A DNA stretch of 64,000 nucleotides from DASXUL01 sp036504855 (GTDB lineage Bacteria; Armatimonadota; DTGP01; JAKQQT01). Location of the stretch: positions 54,557-118,556 of the forward strand of contig DASXUL010000002.1 in assembly GCA_036504855.1 (NCBI GenBank). The letters are read 5' to 3'. The translations under genes and the position numbers were made by a program. Under the pieces are notes generated by a model. It had not been told where the DNA came from. It ran no database searches and saw only the letters and a program-made list of their open reading frames with translations. Below, piece by piece: positions 48,321 to 57,913 of this stretch; positions within the stretch are counted from its first letter, which is position 1, and every line of letters begins with the position of its first letter.

Positions 48321-49409
48321 TTACGCCCAGTCGTACTCCTTGGCGGTCTTCACCAGGGCATCGATGTTTTCGAACGGCGAATCACGCGGGATGTCGTCGC
48401 CGCTGCCGGCGATGAGGCCGCGGCAGTTCCCGTGCGCGGCGTTTAGCACATCCAACGTTTCGCGCCGAACGTCTCCCGGGGAGCCGTTCAGAAGCGTGAG
48501 GGTGTTCACGCCGCCCTTCAGGGTCACCCGGTTTCCGATGCGCCGGGCCGCGTCGTCCACGCGCACCCCGCCCAGCGGGTCCAACGGCTCCAATGCGTCC
48601 ACGCCGGTTTCGGCGATCATCTCCAGCAGCGGGGCCGAGTTGCCGCAGATATGCAGGTATACCTGCGCGCCCAGCGCGTGGAAGGCCTCCGCGGCGCGCG
48701 CGTAGCGCGGCTGGCAGAAGCGGGCGAACTGCTTTGGCGAGATGATGCTGGCCGACGACCACGCGTCGCCGATGTAGATGCCGTCCACCCCGCCCGCGAT
48801 GAGCGCCTTCCCCTCCTCAATGGAGTTATCCGTGGCGCGGTCCATCAGCTCGTCCACGAAAGCGGGGTCGTCCATCAGGTCATACATCGCCTGGTCCGCC
48901 CCGCGCCACGCCGCCAGGCTGTTCATGGTCTGGCTGGCGGAGACTCCCGCGATGTAAAGGCCGTCTCCGAACTCCGCGCGCAGGGCGCGGATGGCATCCA
49001 GCCGGCCGGCCGCTTCGTAGTCCTCCGCCGGCGTGATGCGGATGCCGTCGAGGCCAGACTTCTCCTTCACGGGCGGCGAGAGGTCCAGGGGCACGGGGTC
49101 GTCGTCTTCCTGGAAGCGGGAGTAGGCGACGCCATCCTTATCAATGAGGCACGGGATGCCGTCCCGGGTTTCCAGCCTCGGCGGAACGTCGTCGCGGCCC
49201 GGGCCGAAGCCCACCTCAATGCCGTCGAACCCGAAGCGACGGACCATGGCGGAGATGCCGTCGAAAACCAGCGCCGGGTTGAGGATCATATCCCCAACCC
49301 GGCGGCCGAGGGCGCGCGCGCCCAGATAGCGGGTGGTAACCGGGAAGACCGGCACGCGGTCTACCGGCTGCCCCGCCATCGCCGCGCGCACGCGTTCACG
49401 GGAGGTCAT
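48321..49409 (-). CDS. Uroporphyrinogen-decarboxylase-family (URO-D-like) protein
   Basis: This 362-residue TIM-barrel protein belongs to the URO-D superfamily, which also includes corrinoid methyltransferases. It starts TSRERVRAAMAGQPVDRVPVFPVT, typical of the group. IYIGDAWSSASIISPKQFARFCQPRYARAAEAFHALGAQVYLHICGNSAPLLEMIAETGVDALEPLDPLGGVRV carries the HxCG motif seen in the zinc-dependent methyltransferase branch rather than in haem-synthesis HemE. It overlaps nothing but lies eight bases after the oxidoreductase gene and is probably cotranscribed. The ATG at 49409 is used; the ribosome site is weak. The substrate is unknown. No corrinoid protein is adjacent. Confidence 0.85.
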   Translation of the reverse strand: MTSRERVRAAMAGQPVDRVPVFPVTTRYLGARALGRRVGDMILNPALVFDGISAMVRRFGFDGIEVGFGPGRDDVPPRLETRDGIPCLIDKDGVAYSRFQEDDDPVPLDLSPPVKEKSGLDGIRITPAEDYEAAGRLDAIRALRAEFGDGLYIAGVSASQTMNSLAAWRGADQAMYDLMDDPAFVDELMDRATDNSIEEGKALIAGGVDGIYIGDAWSSASIISPKQFARFCQPRYARAAEAFHALGAQVYLHICGNSAPLLEMIAETGVDALEPLDPLGGVRVDDAARRIGNRVTLKGGVNTLTLLNGSPGDVRRETLDVLNAAHGNCRGLIAGSGDDIPRDSPFENIDALVKTAKEYDWA

Positions 49410-49417
49410 GGCCACGC

Positions 49418-50284
49418 TCAGATGGCCTTGATCTCGGGGACCGGAACCCACACGTTCGGCGTTTCCAACGCGGCCACTCCGGCTTCGATGAGGGCGGCGA
49501 TCTCCAGCGTTTGGCGCGGGTCGATCGGGGCCAGGCGGGTGTTGAAGAACTCCAGCATCCGATCAATGAAGCGTGGGAAGAAGTCGCCCATGCCGGTGAG
49601 GTTCACCGACTTGTCCTCGCCGTAGGCGGCGAACAGGCGGAAGTCCATGGAGGGATGCAGCGTCACGGTGGCGCTGCGGCCGTCATCGTACCGCACGGCC
49701 ATCTGCTTCACGGCGTCATTGCCGTACTGCATCACGGCCTTCGCCCCGATGCCCAGCGTCATCACCAGCATCTCGATCTGATGGATCACGTAGATGTGGA
49801 ACACGCCGGGGCCCTCGGTGATCACGCTGGTCACCTTCTGGCCGGCCAGGTCGCCCGCCAGCGCGCCCTCAATCTGCGAGCCGAACCTCAGCGCCGAGGA
49901 AGACATCATCGGCGTGCCGTGCGCGGTGGCCTTCGCAAAGAGCCGCTGGGCGGCGGCCAGCGACGGGGCGATGGGCTTGTCGATGTAAACGGGCTTGCCG
50001 CTGCGCAACGGCAGGTCCGCCAGGTCCTCATGGCGTTCCGCGTTGTCTGGGGAGAGGACAACCAGGGCATCGCACTCGGCGACGACCTGCTCGATGCTTT
50101 CCGCCTTGCCCACGCCCTCGCGTTTGCACCACTCGGCGAGCGGGATGCGGTCCGGCGGGGTCATTTCCTCCCAAGCGAGCGCAATCTCGAACTCCTTGGC
50201 GAAACGGCTCTCATGGATCCAGTTGGGGTAGTTGTTGGCGTGCCACTCGTCAATGTAGTAGTCGATGAAACCGATCTTCTTCAC
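49418..50284 (-). CDS. Gfo/Idh/MocA-family NAD(P)-dependent oxidoreductase
   Basis: This 288-residue protein has the Rossmann part CDALVVLSPDNAERHEDLADLPLRSGKPVYIDKPIAPSLAAAQRLF, where DKP replaces the usual EKP. The C-terminal substrate domain contains GVFHIYVIHQIEMLVMTLG with the catalytic-type His. The N-terminus KKIGFIDYYIDEWHANNYP is unusual in lacking a clear GxGxxG. Members of this kind occur in Verrucomicrobia and Armatimonadota genomes in sugar catabolism. The start is GTG at 50284 with AAAGGAAA eight bases upstream. It is followed after eight bases by the URO-D-like gene. The sugar substrate is unknown. Confidence 0.85.
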   Translation of the reverse strand: MKKIGFIDYYIDEWHANNYPNWIHESRFAKEFEIALAWEEMTPPDRIPLAEWCKREGVGKAESIEQVVAECDALVVLSPDNAERHEDLADLPLRSGKPVYIDKPIAPSLAAAQRLFAKATAHGTPMMSSSALRFGSQIEGALAGDLAGQKVTSVITEGPGVFHIYVIHQIEMLVMTLGIGAKAVMQYGNDAVKQMAVRYDDGRSATVTLHPSMDFRLFAAYGEDKSVNLTGMGDFFPRFIDRMLEFFNTRLAPIDPRQTLEIAALIEAGVAALETPNVWVPVPEIKAI

Positions 50285-50610
50285 AGGTATTTCCTTTCGC
50301 AATAGCGCCGGTTGCGGTGATTGGTGTCTGTCTGGATGTTAGGAAGCGGGCGACGGCTTCCTCAAACGGATGTGGGCCGAATATGCTGCTCCCAGATAAC
50401 ATGAAGGCCGTGCCCCAACGCGGGTTGGCTCGCCGGGCACGTCTTCCAATGGCGTCCGTCTCTGCCGGCCGGTGGGCCGCTCCCAGAATGGGCGTGGATA
50501 CGAGGCCAATTTCCCTGGCTCCTCACTGGCGCGCCGCGCCGTTCGACCGGCTGCTCCGCCTCCGCTGGCTCGGAGGGGCGTCTCCGCTTCGTAACAGACA
50601 GGAGCATGAG
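50285..50610. other. Divergent intergenic region
   Basis: This 326-base region lies between the oxidoreductase (minus) and the NHL-like secreted protein (plus). A small hairpin (AGGAAGC...GGCTTCCT near 50340-50362) is visible. I searched both strands for sigma-54 and -35/-10 signals and found none that convinces. The reading frame of the plus-strand gene runs through part of it but without coding character. Confidence 0.4.
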
Positions 50611-52200
50611 ATGCAGTACCAGTTTGCACGCTGCCGCCGGGGCGGCGCCCTGGCGTTCGCGTCTGCCTTGGCGCTCGGAATCGGCGGAGGGTCACGCGCC
50701 GGGCGGATCGCCGTGAGCGTCTCCAACGTCACCGTCCTGCAGAACTCCGTGTATGTGGGCCAGCCGATCACGGTCGGCTATACGCTGGCCGGCTCCGGCA
50801 TCAATGTGGGCGGTATCGCCAGCGTGAAGGTCGAGATCATGAATGGGACGACGGTGGCCAAGACCGTAACGTTCACGCCGCCAACCGGCACGTTGCGGGG
50901 CGCCAACTCCGTCTCCGTGGATACCAGCGGCGTTCCGCCGGCCGCCGCCTACTCCGTGCGCGTCACCGCGGTCACCGCCAAGAGCAGCATCACCGGGCCC
51001 AACGGAACGGACTACTACCAGATCAGCGACTCAACGGACCCCGCCCTGCAATTCGTCAACCCGCGCGGCGTAGACGTGAACAGGAACGCCGCCAGCCCCT
51101 ACTTCGGGCGGGTTTATGTAACGGAAGGCCGCTCCGGGATCGCCCCCGGACGCGTAACTACGAAGGGCGTCTACATCCTTGATGCCGATCTCGCCGAGAC
51201 CTTCCCTGGGGCTGAGCCGAAGGCTCGAGACTCCGGCGTCAATGGCGGCGCGTGGACCGCAAGCGCCAATAGCCCCTTCCGCGTGACGGTTGGGCCGGAC
51301 GACCAGGTCTACATCACAGACTGGAGCGATCCCCATTCCGGCCTCTTCATCGCCGATCCCGACGTGAATACCGTGCAGGACCTCTTCATCTTCCCATTCC
51401 CGCCGGGCGGACAGCGCGGAACGTCGCGCGGAACCGGCGACGTGATTGACGCTAACGGCGCCCAGGTGTACAGCAGCATCTCCAGCGTTTGGGTGGAGGG
51501 CACGGGAGCAGCCCGCAAGGTGTTCACCGCCGATTACTACGGGGAACCGATGGGCAGCATCTTCGAGTACGATATCCCGGGCGGGCAGGTGCAATGGGTG
51601 AAGCCGCCCGACAAGACGGCGGTCTCCAACAACGGTTCCATCAACACGGACTCGGAGCACGACGTGGTGAGGGACTCCGCCGGGAACTTCTACGTGGCCA
51701 ACATCACCACGTCCGACCAGGCGGTCAAGTTCGATAAGGATGGCGCGGTTGTCACACAGATCCCCGCCATCGGCACGGGCTACTTTGGCATCGCCATCGA
51801 CGACGCGCGCAACAAGATCGCTCTGTCCACGAATGACGGACGCATCATCTTCACGGACAAGAGCTTCGCCGCGGCCACTCCCGCAATCACCACCGGTTCC
51901 AGCGGCGAGGTGCGCGATGTGGCGTTCGATGCGGATGGTTGGGTCTACGCGGTGGACCTGACGGCGGAAGCTCTGTTTGTCTATGCGCCGCCCGGAACCT
52001 ATCCGGTCAGCGGCGGGCAGGCTGTGTCCACGCAGACCGTGGCGATCTCCCGCATCCCGCTTCCTGGCGACATCGCGCCGGTTGGCCCCTCCGGGCTGTA
52101 CGTCGGTCCGAACGGTCACCGCTACGGAGATGACAAGGTGGACCTTCAGGATATCGTCCTGGCGACGCGGGTCTACGCGGGGTTGGCGACTCTGCCGTAG
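50611..52200 (+). CDS. Secreted NHL/beta-propeller-like protein with half dockerin tail
   Basis: This 529-residue secreted protein has a signal peptide ending GIGGGSRAG. An Ig-like domain (about 30-135, VSVSNVTVLQNSVYVGQPITVGYTLAGSG) is followed by a six- or seven-bladed propeller. Its repeats are NHL-like: FRVTVGPDDQVYITDWSD, DVVRDSAGNFYVANITTSDQAVKFDKDG, YFGIAIDDARNKIALSTNDGRI, VRDVAFDADGWVYAVDLTAEAL. The C-terminus YGDDKVDLQDIVLATRVYAGL is one dockerin-like helix-loop. The ATG at 50611 has ACAGGAG upstream; the frame before it is not coding. It may bind carbohydrate or act as a surface scaffold. No catalytic motif was recognised. Confidence 0.8.
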   Translation: MQYQFARCRRGGALAFASALALGIGGGSRAGRIAVSVSNVTVLQNSVYVGQPITVGYTLAGSGINVGGIASVKVEIMNGTTVAKTVTFTPPTGTLRGANSVSVDTSGVPPAAAYSVRVTAVTAKSSITGPNGTDYYQISDSTDPALQFVNPRGVDVNRNAASPYFGRVYVTEGRSGIAPGRVTTKGVYILDADLAETFPGAEPKARDSGVNGGAWTASANSPFRVTVGPDDQVYITDWSDPHSGLFIADPDVNTVQDLFIFPFPPGGQRGTSRGTGDVIDANGAQVYSSISSVWVEGTGAARKVFTADYYGEPMGSIFEYDIPGGQVQWVKPPDKTAVSNNGSINTDSEHDVVRDSAGNFYVANITTSDQAVKFDKDGAVVTQIPAIGTGYFGIAIDDARNKIALSTNDGRIIFTDKSFAAATPAITTGSSGEVRDVAFDADGWVYAVDLTAEALFVYAPPGTYPVSGGQAVSTQTVAISRIPLPGDIAPVGPSGLYVGPNGHRYGDDKVDLQDIVLATRVYAGLATLP

Positions 52201-52207
52201 ACGCCTT

Positions 52208-52264
52208 CCCCGGATGCGGGCGGCGACCGCGGGTCATACCTGCCGCCGCCGCCCGCATCGGGGG
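52208..52264. terminator. Bidirectional hairpin between convergent genes
   Basis: A 17-base stem with a single bulged G pairs 52208-52225 with 52248-52264. It lies between the stop codons of the plus-strand NHL-like gene and the minus-strand GNAT gene and can serve both. Confidence 0.8.
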
Positions 52265-52266
52265 AA

Positions 52267-53022
52267 TCACAGCGTGGTATCCATCGCCGAGCCGATTACG
52301 CGGAAGCCGAGGCGGGCATAGACGCGTTGAACGTTTTCGTCGGCGGCGCTGAGGAAAACGAGGCGGCAGCCGCGATGGAACGCATCCGCGGCCAGCGCGC
52401 TGGTGAGAGCTCCGGCGATGCCGCGCCGGCGGAACCGTTCCCGCGTGCCGATGCCCGCCAGTTCCGTCGTATCGCCGCGCGGGACGTGCAGGCCGCCCGC
52501 CGCGGGTACGCCATCGACCCAGGCTCCGCAGGCTACGCTGCCCCTTGCCAGCATGGGCGCCAGCTCATCTGCCGCATCCCCTTCTCCCTCGGCGAACCCG
52601 AAGGCCTCCGCCAGTACCGCGCTGATGGGCGCCGTCTCGCCGGGGCTCAGGAGCCGGATTTCGGCGCTGGAAAGCGTCTCCGCGCGGAAGTCCTCTTGCT
52701 CGACTGCCATCAGGGGACGCAACGCCGGCTCCGGGAATCCCTCCGCCGTCAGCATTTCGGCGAATCCGGGGTGCAGATCGGGCAGGAACTCCCAGCGGCA
52801 TGCGCGTCCGCGCTCCGCGCAGGCGGCCCGCACTCGCCGGATACCGTCTCGTGCGTCATCGTCCAGGCGCGCCGTTGGGCGCGCGTATGAGAGCTCGGGC
52901 ATCAACGAGTCGCGCCGGAAGAACGCCCGGAAGGGGCCGACTTGCACCGTGTCCGATGCGCTGCCCGCCACCTCATTCAGATAGCTGTCTATCTTCCGCA
53001 ACAGGGGCTCCGCTGTGTCCAT
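52267..53022 (-). CDS. GNAT-family N-acetyltransferase
   Basis: This 251-residue protein has an N-terminal helical domain (about 1-120) and a C-terminal GNAT fold. LAGIGTRERFRRRGIAGALTSALAADAFHRGCRLVFLSAADENVQRVYARLGFRVIG contains the acetyl-CoA pyrophosphate loop RRRGIAG and the terminal Tyr/Phe strand. The ATG at 53022 is preceded by GGAGGCGAG and is preferred to the frame start at 53109. It stands alone on the minus strand between secreted-protein genes. The substrate is unknown; a role in antibiotic or small-molecule acetylation is as likely as protein acetylation. Confidence 0.87.
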   Translation of the reverse strand: MDTAEPLLRKIDSYLNEVAGSASDTVQVGPFRAFFRRDSLMPELSYARPTARLDDDARDGIRRVRAACAERGRACRWEFLPDLHPGFAEMLTAEGFPEPALRPLMAVEQEDFRAETLSSAEIRLLSPGETAPISAVLAEAFGFAEGEGDAADELAPMLARGSVACGAWVDGVPAAGGLHVPRGDTTELAGIGTRERFRRRGIAGALTSALAADAFHRGCRLVFLSAADENVQRVYARLGFRVIGSAMDTTL

Positions 53023-53127
53023 CTCGCCTCCGTCCAAATGGGCTCCACCCGCCTTGTCGCCGTGGGGGCGCCATCTGCTCAATGGACGGGACGGAGTCCT
53101 GCCTGACATGCGGAGATACCCCGGTGG

Positions 53128-53988
53128 CTAGCCCTCTAGCCGAGGCTTCGCCGGCTGGTCGCGGGATGGCTCAAACGCGAATCTGTCGATGATAACCTCG
53201 GTCTGCCTGTCCTCGTCCTGACCAGGCTCACGCATCAGCCACAGGTTCATGCGGGCGTTTTCGCCCCCTGCCCGAGGGATCCCGTTCGTTGCCGTCCACT
53301 TGTGGATGACGGCGTCCGGACCTGATGAGGCTGCCGCAGATCGCTTTGTACTCAGGAATGTGACCTTGCTGGGCGTCCATGTGAAGCTCTGCGTGGATGC
53401 CGGCAGGGGGAGCGGGACCGGGAATCGCGAGATGTTCTTCGGGTCGGTGTACGGCTGCACGACGAACTGCCCGAGTTGGGTGTCTGGTTCGCCCCAATGG
53501 CTCAGCTCAACGTCGATCTCTCGATGATGGTAGGCTGGCTCATTGTTCCACGTGAACAAGCCAAGCACCACCTTTGGATCGATTTCATCGGGCAGAGCGG
53601 CCAGGTGGAAGCGATAGGTCCCGTATCCAAAACTGCGCTTGGAGACAACCTCGGCGCAATACCAGCGGTCGCCGCGTTTCGTGATGCGAAGGTGGAGCCT
53701 TCCCCGGGAATCGACCCACACGTTCTCGCTGCTGTCGGAGAAGTAGTTGGAGCCGGGGCCCACGCGGTCTCGGCTGGATTTCACTGTCCAGTCGTAGCCG
53801 GAGAATCTGATTGTCTTCACTCGAGACTCATTACTGGTTCGGATGGCTCTGGCCTGGTGGTTCCCGGCCTGCGGCGCAAGGGATGAAACAGGCGCGGTTT
53901 GGCCTGATGGGACAGCGGCGAGGGCGACACTGCGCGGAACCGCCGCCGACAAAAACGCCATTCCCACGATCATCAGCGCCAAACGCAT
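53128..53988 (-). CDS. Secreted GH16-like glucanase/lectin
   Basis: This 286-residue secreted protein of the GH16 concanavalin-like fold has signal peptide LALMIVGMAFLSAAVPRSVALA. The active-site strand is AYHHREIDVELSHWG, matching the ExDxE pattern of the family. FGYGTYRFHLAALPDEIDPKVVLGLFTWNN precedes it, as in GH16 proteins of the bacterial type. It would cut beta-1,3/1,4 glucans or related polysaccharides. The ATG at 53988 is chosen because GAGGAG lies seven bases upstream. It is divergent from the GH51 gene. The fold is confident; substrate range is not determined. Confidence 0.85.
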   Translation of the reverse strand: MRLALMIVGMAFLSAAVPRSVALAAVPSGQTAPVSSLAPQAGNHQARAIRTSNESRVKTIRFSGYDWTVKSSRDRVGPGSNYFSDSSENVWVDSRGRLHLRITKRGDRWYCAEVVSKRSFGYGTYRFHLAALPDEIDPKVVLGLFTWNNEPAYHHREIDVELSHWGEPDTQLGQFVVQPYTDPKNISRFPVPLPLPASTQSFTWTPSKVTFLSTKRSAAASSGPDAVIHKWTATNGIPRAGGENARMNLWLMREPGQDEDRQTEVIIDRFAFEPSRDQPAKPRLEG

Positions 53989-54257
53989 GGATAAGCTCCT
54001 CGAAAGATGCGCCATTGCGGCGAGCCGACCGCCAACGCCTGGCGGACGCGATCCTATCGTCTTCGCTCGCCCGCCGCAGCGTGTCACAGTGTCCATTCTA
54101 CCCCCGCCTTCGTGGTTTAGTCCCCTTCGATCTACTTCCGAGCGCCATTGTGTGCAGTGGCGCTCCGGCGTTCCTTCAACCGTGTAAAGATTCCGGCTAG
54201 ACTATGGTTATACCTCAATCCCGGGGCGAACGGCGTAAGGCGGAGGGCGAACGGATA

Positions 54258-56282
54258 ATGGCGCAATCTTCCTGTCACTGGCTGCTGGCAGTGCTGCTGG
54301 CGGCTGTGTTCTGTATGGCGGCCGCGGCGCAGACGCCGTTGGATGCCCGCGTTGACGTGGACACGGGCAAGCCGGAGGAACTCATACCCCGCACGGTGTT
54401 CGGCTCCTTCCTGGAACCCATCGGCCGGAGCATCCAGGGCGGGCTCTCCGCCGAGATCTTGGAGAACCCATCGTTCGAGGAAGGGCTCTCCAGCGCGCCC
54501 GCGGTGCGCCGGATGCTGGAGCGAAATCCGGGCCTGGCCCGCGCGTCGGAGATCGGCCTCCCCCTCCCCTGGCAGCCCCTGCACGACGATCAGGGATGGC
54601 GATATGAGCCGCGCTACGGGAACGCCTACAACAGCTTCCGATCACTCTTCGTGATGGCCTTGCCGGACGCCGAAACCGGCGTGCGCCAGGAAGTATACCT
54701 GCCCGTTCACCGCACGCGCCGGTACGTGGGGTGGTTCTACGCCCAATACCAGAGCGGCGACAGGAGCGTGGAGGTTTCCTTCCGGAAGCGCGACGAGCCG
54801 GGAACGGTTTACTGCCGCGCCACGGTTGAGATGAAGGGGTCCGGATGGACCCGGCACGAGTTCTCTCTGGAGCTCCCCGAAAAGGCCCTCGCTCCGCTGG
54901 AGGCGGCGGATTTCGTCATCGCGCTGAAGAACGGCGGACGCGCCCTGATCGATCAGGCGATGCTCTATCCGGCCGACCACATCGACTTCATGGACCCGGA
55001 GGTGGTGAAACTCTGCCAAGGCATGAAGACCACGGTCATCCGTTACGGCGGCAACTTCACCTCCGGCTATCACTGGAAGGACGGCATGGGCCCACTGGAC
55101 AAGCGGGTGAGCATGCTGAACCAGAGCTGGGGCTTTCCGGAGTACAACCATTTCGGCACGGATGAACTGCTGAAGCTGTGCGAGCTCGTGGGCGCGCAGC
55201 CGCAGATTGCGGTGAACCTCGGAAGCGGCACGCCCGAGGAGGCCGCCGAGTGGGTGAAATACGTGAACGCCAAATGGGGCGACAAGAACGGCGGCGCGCT
55301 CTGGGAGTTGGGCAACGAGCTCTGGGGCGCCGGCTGGCAGATCGGTTACCCGGCGTTCTCCGAGTTGGAGGCCCGCACCGGAGCGTTCTCACGCGCCATC
55401 CATCAGGTAGACCCCAATGCCCGTCTGATCGCCACGGGCGCCGATCCCGATAACTTCCGCAACTGGAACGCCGAGCTCTTGAAGCTCCCGGGCGGCAGCT
55501 TCCAGTACCTGGCGACGCACTTCGTGGACACCGTTTCCGATGTGCGGAAGGCGAACGCATCCGATGACTTCATTGCCGCCGCCGGGTATGCGCTCCCCAT
55601 CGGCCTCGAACGTCACCTGCGCGAGATGAAGGCGCAGATTGACGCCGATCCCAAATGGAAGGGCCGCGCTCAAATCGCCTTTTCCGAATGGCTGTTCCAC
55701 GGCCGCGGCGCCCGATCTCCTGCCTTCCCCAACATGGGCGGCGCCGTCATCGTGGGAGGCCTGCTCAACGCGTTCCTCCGGAACACGGACATCGTGCCTG
55801 TATCCACCATGACCGGGCTCATGGACTTTCACGGCATCCACAAGTCGCGCGGGCAGGCGTTCGGCACGCCGTCGTATTGGGCGTTTCGCATGTACGCCTC
55901 GGCCGGAGCCGCCCGCATCGTGCCGGCACTGACGAAGGTAGATACCTACGATGTGACCGAGGGAAACAACCGTATCCCCGTCATCCCGAAAGTCCCCTAC
56001 CTGGACGTTGTCGCCGCATTGAATGAATCCGGCGGCGCCTTGACGTTGTTCTGCGTCAACCGAAGCCTGACTCAGGACGTCAACGCGCGGATTGCCGCCC
56101 CGGGCTTCAGCGGCCCCGGCCGCGCTGAGACCCTGCGCGCCGACTCAGTGGAAGCCGCCAACAGCGACGAACACCCCGAGGCGGTTGTCCCGCTGGAATC
56201 CTCGGTCCGCGCCAACGCGGGCGTGCTGGAGCATTCCTTCCCGCCCGCCAGCGTCACGGTGATCCATCTGGGCAAAGGCTAA
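54258..56282 (+). CDS. Secreted alpha-L-arabinofuranosidase (GH51)
   Basis: This 674-residue exported enzyme has a signal peptide WLLAVLLAAVFCMAAAAQ and an N-terminal carbohydrate-binding-like domain (about 60-220). The GH51 barrel follows, with acid/base Glu in GALWELGNELWGAGWQIGYP and nucleophile Glu in QIAFSEWLFHG. RYGGNFTSGYHWKDGMGP and GTDELLKLCELVGAQPQIAVNLGSGTPEEAAEWVKY are family hallmarks. The C-terminal beta-sandwich (about 580-674) closes the structure. It releases arabinose from arabinan or arabinoxylan outside the cell. The ATG at 54258 has GGAGGG upstream. It is part of a polysaccharide-degradation neighbourhood with GH16 and GH38 genes. Confidence 0.93.
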   Translation: MAQSSCHWLLAVLLAAVFCMAAAAQTPLDARVDVDTGKPEELIPRTVFGSFLEPIGRSIQGGLSAEILENPSFEEGLSSAPAVRRMLERNPGLARASEIGLPLPWQPLHDDQGWRYEPRYGNAYNSFRSLFVMALPDAETGVRQEVYLPVHRTRRYVGWFYAQYQSGDRSVEVSFRKRDEPGTVYCRATVEMKGSGWTRHEFSLELPEKALAPLEAADFVIALKNGGRALIDQAMLYPADHIDFMDPEVVKLCQGMKTTVIRYGGNFTSGYHWKDGMGPLDKRVSMLNQSWGFPEYNHFGTDELLKLCELVGAQPQIAVNLGSGTPEEAAEWVKYVNAKWGDKNGGALWELGNELWGAGWQIGYPAFSELEARTGAFSRAIHQVDPNARLIATGADPDNFRNWNAELLKLPGGSFQYLATHFVDTVSDVRKANASDDFIAAAGYALPIGLERHLREMKAQIDADPKWKGRAQIAFSEWLFHGRGARSPAFPNMGGAVIVGGLLNAFLRNTDIVPVSTMTGLMDFHGIHKSRGQAFGTPSYWAFRMYASAGAARIVPALTKVDTYDVTEGNNRIPVIPKVPYLDVVAALNESGGALTLFCVNRSLTQDVNARIAAPGFSGPGRAETLRADSVEAANSDEHPEAVVPLESSVRANAGVLEHSFPPASVTVIHLGKG

Positions 56283-56436
56283 CGGGCTGAAGGCGCTCCG
56301 CCTATAAGCGAGAAGGATATGTGTAAATAGCAATATCCATAGACGCCGGCGCCGCGGCGGCGCCATACTGAGGCCATCCCTCGCCTGACCGCATCGCGCG
56401 TTCGGGCGAGGGAATCTCCCACCCAAGGAGGTCGCC

Positions 56437-57903
56437 ATGGCCAAAGTGTGGGTCCCAATCCGGTTTGCCGCGCTGGCTGCCGTTTTCGTTGCGGCGGACG
56501 CTCCGCCCGGCGCCGCCCAGGCGACGGCGCGCGTATCGATCACCAGCGCGGGCGCGCAGGCGAACTGGGAATCGCGCCAACCCGCCATCAGCGCCGACGG
56601 ACGATTCATCGCCTTCGTCTCCGGCGCATCCAACCTCGTTCCCGGCGGCGCGCCGGATGTGGACGACGTCTACCTTCGAGATCGGCTGAGCGGACAGACC
56701 ACGTGCGTATCGGTAGCGACGACCGGCGCCAGAGGCGACGCGGATAGCGACTCGCCCGCCATCAGCGCGGACGGCCGGTTCATCGCCTTCCGCTCCTACG
56801 CGTCCAACCTCGTTCCCGGTGACGCGAACGGCGTTGAAGACATTTTCGTCCATGACGTGCGGTTGGGCACGACGGTTCGCGTCTCCACCGATTCCGCCGG
56901 TCATGAAGCGGATTCCTTCAGCGATGCGCCCGCCATCAGCGCGGACGGCGCCGTTGTCGCCTTCTCCTCGCGCGCATCCAACCTCGCCGCCAACGCGCCG
57001 GCCGGGTTGCGCGGCATCTATGCCCATGTCATGAAAACGGGCGCCACCGCCCTGGTGACGCACGCGTTCGATGGCGCGGCCGCCAACGGAGATTCGTTCT
57101 CACCGAGCCTCAGCGCCGACGGCCGCATAGTGGCCTATTCCTCCCCGGCGTCCAACATCGTCCTGGGCGACTTCAACCAGGAGTCGGACGTCTTCCTGAC
57201 AGACCGGCTCACGGGGGCCACCTCTCGCGTTTCAGTGGGCGGAGGCGGGTTGGAGGCGAACAGCGACAGCGATTCGCCCGCCCTCTCCGGCAGCGGCCGA
57301 GCCGTGGCCTTCCGATCCTTTGCCACGAACATCGCCCCCGGCGCCAGCGGTCTCGGCGATATCTTCTTACGCGATGTGTCGGCCGGGGTGACGACGCTGG
57401 TCTCCGCGGGGACAAGCGGTCTCCCCGCCAATGCGGCCAGTGAGGCGCCGGCGATCAGCGCGGACGCACGTTTTGTGGCGTTCCAGTCGCTGGCGAGCAA
57501 CCTGGTTGCTAGCGACATAAACGGCTGGGAGGACGTGTTCCTCCGGGATGTTCGCACAGGGCAAACGATGCTGATCTCCGCCGCTTCGGCGCACGGAGAT
57601 TACTGGAGCCAGGCTCCGGCCATGACGCCGGACGCGCTGTACGTCGCATTCACCTCGTATGCAAGCAACCTCGACGCATCCGACACAAACTCCGTGGGCG
57701 ACATCTACGTTCGCGGCCCCCTGTCTGTTCCCTACTCCGTCGTGGAAGCGCAGCGCGCGCTTCTCATCGCCGCCGGACTGGACGCCGCCAGCCAGTTCGA
57801 GATGGCGCGCCTCAACATCGCGACCGCGGGCGCCTCTGCCGCGGTGGTGGACGTTGCAGACGCCATTCGCATCGCCCGCAAAGCCGCGGGCCTGGACCCA
57901 TAG
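56437..57903 (+). CDS. Secreted PD40/TolB-like beta-propeller protein with half dockerin tail
   Basis: This 488-residue secreted protein has a signal peptide ending GAAQA and seven or eight near-identical blades. Each blade is built on PAISADGRFIAFxSxASNLVPGD-x-N-x-x-x-DxFxxD, the WD40-like PD40 repeat of TolB. The C-terminus VVDVADAIRIARKAAGL is a dockerin-like helix of the same style as the beta-helix proteins. The ATG at 56437 follows a strong AAGGAGG. The cytochrome gene starts 10 bases after its stop, and the cytochrome's ribosome site overlaps the stop codon, so the two form an operon. Such propellers often scaffold surface complexes. No enzymatic residues are seen. Confidence 0.85.
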   Translation: MAKVWVPIRFAALAAVFVAADAPPGAAQATARVSITSAGAQANWESRQPAISADGRFIAFVSGASNLVPGGAPDVDDVYLRDRLSGQTTCVSVATTGARGDADSDSPAISADGRFIAFRSYASNLVPGDANGVEDIFVHDVRLGTTVRVSTDSAGHEADSFSDAPAISADGAVVAFSSRASNLAANAPAGLRGIYAHVMKTGATALVTHAFDGAAANGDSFSPSLSADGRIVAYSSPASNIVLGDFNQESDVFLTDRLTGATSRVSVGGGGLEANSDSDSPALSGSGRAVAFRSFATNIAPGASGLGDIFLRDVSAGVTTLVSAGTSGLPANAASEAPAISADARFVAFQSLASNLVASDINGWEDVFLRDVRTGQTMLISAASAHGDYWSQAPAMTPDALYVAFTSYASNLDASDTNSVGDIYVRGPLSVPYSVVEAQRALLIAAGLDAASQFEMARLNIATAGASAAVVDVADAIRIARKAAGLDP

Positions 57904-57913
57904 GAGCTCTCCG

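Noticed and set aside
48321..49409. HemE of haem synthesis
   Set aside because: The HxCG segment and the pairing with a Gfo/Idh/MocA enzyme point to the methyltransferase-like branch, and no other haem genes are present.
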